Made by a program: the position numbers and the translations under genes. The notes under the pieces were generated by a model. It saw nothing but the letters and a program-made list of their open reading frames with translations, had not been told where the DNA came from and did not search any database. From JAWOGN01 sp046496815 (GTDB taxonomy: Bacteria > Desulfobacterota > DSM-4660 > Desulfatiglandales > Desulfatiglandaceae), in assembly GCA_046496815.1 (NCBI GenBank), contig JAWOGN010000162.1, positions 1 through 10,072 on the forward strand: a DNA stretch of 10,072 nt, written 5' to 3'. Each line of letters begins with the position of its first letter. Position 1 is the first letter of the stretch. Below, piece by piece: positions 8,855 through 10,072 of this stretch.

Positions 8855-8969
8855 CTGACAGAGGAGCGTGTTTGCTCAAAACGTTCATGGCGCTCCGATC
8901 GGGTTTTCGCCACCCGTATCTTTCAAAACGCTCAACAAAGAATTGCTCTGAGGGTTCCCATAGCTTCAT
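8841..8969 (-). CDS. Possible small ORF overlapping the recC start
   Basis: From the ATG at 8969 the minus strand reads 42 codons, beginning MKLWEPSEQFFVERFERYGW and ending LSDARA, then TAG at 8843-8841. The stop lies 14 bases inside recC, in another frame. The same frame stays open upstream to a TAA at 9045-9047, adding 25 codons with no ATG, GTG or TTG. The translation is rich in Trp, Phe, Arg and Glu and looks protein-like, but I do not recognise a family. No Shine-Dalgarno motif precedes the ATG. Options are a leader peptide coupled to recC, the tail of a decayed gene, or chance; about 67 open codons is not strongly unlikely at this base composition. No signal peptide or membrane segment is visible. 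Confidence 0.25.
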   Translation of the reverse strand: MKLWEPSEQFFVERFERYGWRKPDRSAMNVLSKHAPLSDARA

Positions 8970-9500
8970 GCGAAAGGGGCCGGTGCCTTCGGCGATTCTC
9001 TGCCCTCTGTGCGGATTTTTGTTGAAAATCTGAGCGTGATTGCTTTATCCACCCCGTCTCATCTTTTCATTGCCCCGGGCACGCATATTTTTTGGAGAAT
9101 GCCCCAAACATTTGATATAATTTGTGATTTTTTAAGAAGTGAATTCCAGGACCAGGCTAAAACGGCGGGGGAATAGAAGTCAAGATGATTTTCAGGAGAA
9201 TTTAGGCCCATTTGAAGATCTTGGGAAATAGCGATCCAATCTCCCGTGCCGCGTGTCTCGGGAAATGCTTGCCCTTGCAGAGACTTTTTGCTGCAATGAC
9301 ATGGAGTGAACCATCCAGGCGGTTTACCTGCCTAAACATCCCCCACCCCACCCATTCGGCATCGGATCCCGGAGACCACGTTTTTAATTCGATCCGCCGA
9401 ACCCAAATAGGCCCTTGAAATGAACACAACGTATTCCGAGGATATTTTTTCTTTACGATGTCCCTTCTTTTTGGACCGTCTTTCGGCCACCGAGTCGGTT
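8970..9500. other. Mostly non-coding region upstream of recC
   Basis: About 530 bases without a gene I can support. On the minus strand a 75-codon frame begins with GTG at 9429 and ends at 9202, and a 68-codon plus-strand frame overlaps it from a TTG at 9212. Neither has a ribosome binding site at proper spacing or a recognisable motif. The stretch 9060-9160 is AT-rich and is the likeliest place for promoters, including that of the rec operon. A weak minus-strand match is TTCACT, 18 bases, TATATC in the same AT-rich patch; I do not regard it as reliable. Confidence 0.5.
9092..9121 (+). promoter_or_regulatory. Candidate plus-strand sigma-70 promoter
   Basis: A perfect TATAAT at 9116-9121 sits 18 bases downstream of TTGGAG at 9092-9097, which matches the -35 consensus at its first three positions only. 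It faces away from the rec operon. No credible plus-strand gene follows, though a terminator-like hairpin with a T-run lies about 370 bases downstream. AT-rich DNA gives such matches by chance. Confidence 0.3.
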
Positions 9501-9503
9501 TTT
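9489..9503 (+). terminator. Candidate small intrinsic terminator, plus strand
   Basis: ACCG AGT CGGT at 9489-9499 can fold as a 4-bp stem with a 3-base loop, with T's at 9499-9503. A second ACCG at 9475-9478 can compete for CGGT at 9496-9499, giving alternative pairings. The T-run lies on the plus strand, so it would end plus-strand transcripts and not the minus-strand small gene whose stop codon it touches. The stem is short, so confidence is low. Confidence 0.3.
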
Positions 9504-9703
9504 CATCTTACGGCACGTTCAATCACATAATGATAGCTGTAATTACCGTTTCGCTCATATTTTATGAGGCGCATCATGTCTATATCCACATTAAACGGCT
9601 CTTCAAGCGATTCCAACCATCCTGTAATTTCCTTGCTGACATATGTGATTCGCTCGACCAGCGGCATCGTTTTCGGCAATTTAATCGTTCTTTGCTCAGG
9701 CAT
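9503..9703 (-). CDS. Hypothetical 66-residue protein
   Basis: The frame starts MPEQRTIKLPKTMPLVERIT and ends HYVIERAVR with a TGA stop. I chose the ATG at 9703 because AAAGGA lies 6 bases upstream; an in-frame ATG at 9733 would add ten residues but has no such site. The product is near neutral (about ten Lys/Arg against ten Asp/Glu), lacks Cys, and has no signal peptide or membrane segment. A likely amphipathic helix spans residues 14-35, followed by a Tyr-rich stretch at 49-59 that could be beta strand. I do not recognise a family. It is on the same strand as recCBD but 650 bases upstream, so probably a separate unit. The longer plus-strand frame over the same bases has no supporting signals. 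Confidence 0.55.
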   Translation of the reverse strand: MPEQRTIKLPKTMPLVERITYVSKEITGWLESLEEPFNVDIDMMRLIKYERNGNYSYHYVIERAVR

Positions 9704-9709
9704 GTTCAA

Positions 9710-9715
9710 TCCTTT
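9710..9715 (-). promoter_or_regulatory. Ribosome binding site of the 66-residue ORF
   Basis: AAAGGA on the minus strand, 6 bases before the ATG at 9703. It is one of the clearest Shine-Dalgarno matches in the window and the main support for both the small gene and its start. Confidence 0.55.
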
Positions 9716-9855
9716 CATTGTTACTGTATTCATACCACATAATTATCATAAACACTATTTCTTTTTTTTCCACAATCAGGCGGATCGTATTATGAGTTTT
9801 TTCGAAAATTTTTCCTGTGAAGCTCCGTGAGAAAAATGATAGAAAATAGGTAACC

Positions 9856-9884
9856 GTTCACGGGTTCAGAGGTTCGAGGTTCAA
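9856..9884 (+). repeat. Short imperfect tandem repeat with GTTC core
   Basis: GTTC occurs at 9856, 9864, 9872 and 9879, at spacings of 8, 8 and 7 bases, with most units of the form GTTCNNNG. It is degenerate and only about 30 bases long. It resembles slippage-prone intergenic microsatellites; no function is evident. Confidence 0.5.
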
Positions 9885-9918
9885 AAATAGAGCATTTATC
9901 AGCTGAACTGACAATTTC

Positions 9919-9940
9919 AAATATCTTTGGCTAGATATTT
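9919..9940 (+). other. Perfect 8-bp AT-rich hairpin
   Basis: AAATATCT at 9919-9926 and AGATATTT at 9933-9940 are exact reverse complements around the 6-base loop TTGGCT. No T-run follows on either strand, so it is not an obvious terminator. It could be an operator, part of a dispersed repeat, or chance in AT-rich DNA. Confidence 0.45.
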
Positions 9941-10072
9941 ATGAGAAAAGAGTCGGCATTGTGAGGCCTAATCCAAAATCTGGAACTAAATTGGCAATTA
10001 CTTGGGAAAATGAGCATTTTTAACATCGATTTCGGGTCCGCAATCCCTTCTTTGTCCTTAACCCTGAACGCT

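Larger units (their letters stand above)
9716..10072. other. AT-rich right flank without a supported gene
   Basis: About 350 bases, visibly richer in A and T than the rec genes, with stops in all frames and no ORF with a ribosome binding site. It contains a short GTTC tandem repeat, a perfect AT-rich hairpin, a TCAGCTGA palindrome at 9899-9906 and a TTTTCGAAAA palindrome at 9799-9808. A TATGAT near 9748 on the minus strand could serve as a -10 box for the 66-residue gene, but no good -35 is found at standard spacing. Confidence 0.5.

Noticed and set aside
9485..9503. ACCGAGTCGGT plus T-run resembles the 3' hairpin of a Cas9 tracrRNA.
   Set aside because: No direct-repeat array, anti-repeat, cas gene or nexus-like hairpin is present; the match is a short generic terminator-like palindrome.
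9458..9742. 94-codon plus-strand frame over the small gene.
   Set aside because: No Shine-Dalgarno site, composition unlike a protein, and the minus-strand frame in the same place has a clear ribosome binding site.

Overview
The window is mostly one operon encoding the complete heterotrimeric RecBCD helicase-nuclease, read entirely from the minus strand in the order recC (8854-5561), recB (5499-1867), recD (from 1752, running off the left edge). All three proteins align by eye along their length with the Escherichia coli-type subunits. The visible catalytic motifs are intact: Walker A and B plus the later SF1 helicase motifs in RecB and RecD, and the His/Asp/Asp/Lys nuclease centre in RecB. 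recD lacks only an estimated 25-50 C-terminal codons, lost at the window edge. No ptrA lies between recC and recB, unlike in E. coli.

Organism: a Gram-negative bacterium with a canonical RecBCD pathway and roughly 50 percent GC in coding DNA. Gene order, composition and the look of the AT-rich flank would suit a member of the Desulfobacterota, but this is a guess. No taxonomic marker gene is present.

Layout from the right. 9704-10072 is AT-rich and without a convincing gene; it holds a short GTTC tandem repeat and a perfect 8-bp hairpin. 9503-9703 (minus) is a probable 66-residue protein of unknown function with a good ribosome binding site. 8970-9500 is largely non-coding, with a possible plus-strand promoter near 9092-9121 and a terminator-like hairpin at 9489-9503. 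Just before recC a small minus-strand frame, up to 42 codons from its first ATG, overlaps the recC start by 14 bases. recC has no visible ribosome binding site of its own, so the two may be translationally coupled.

How the genes work together: RecB is the 3'-5' motor and carries the only nuclease, RecD is the 5'-3' motor, and RecC holds the complex together and reads Chi. The complex resects double-strand breaks, degrades foreign linear DNA and loads RecA after Chi. The gaps within the operon (61 bases between recC and recB, 114 between recB and recD) each contain inverted repeats that could affect translation or mRNA stability. I see no CRISPR array, tRNA, rRNA, insertion sequence or new defence system. 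Apart from the small frames and structured gaps this is an ordinary core-repair locus.
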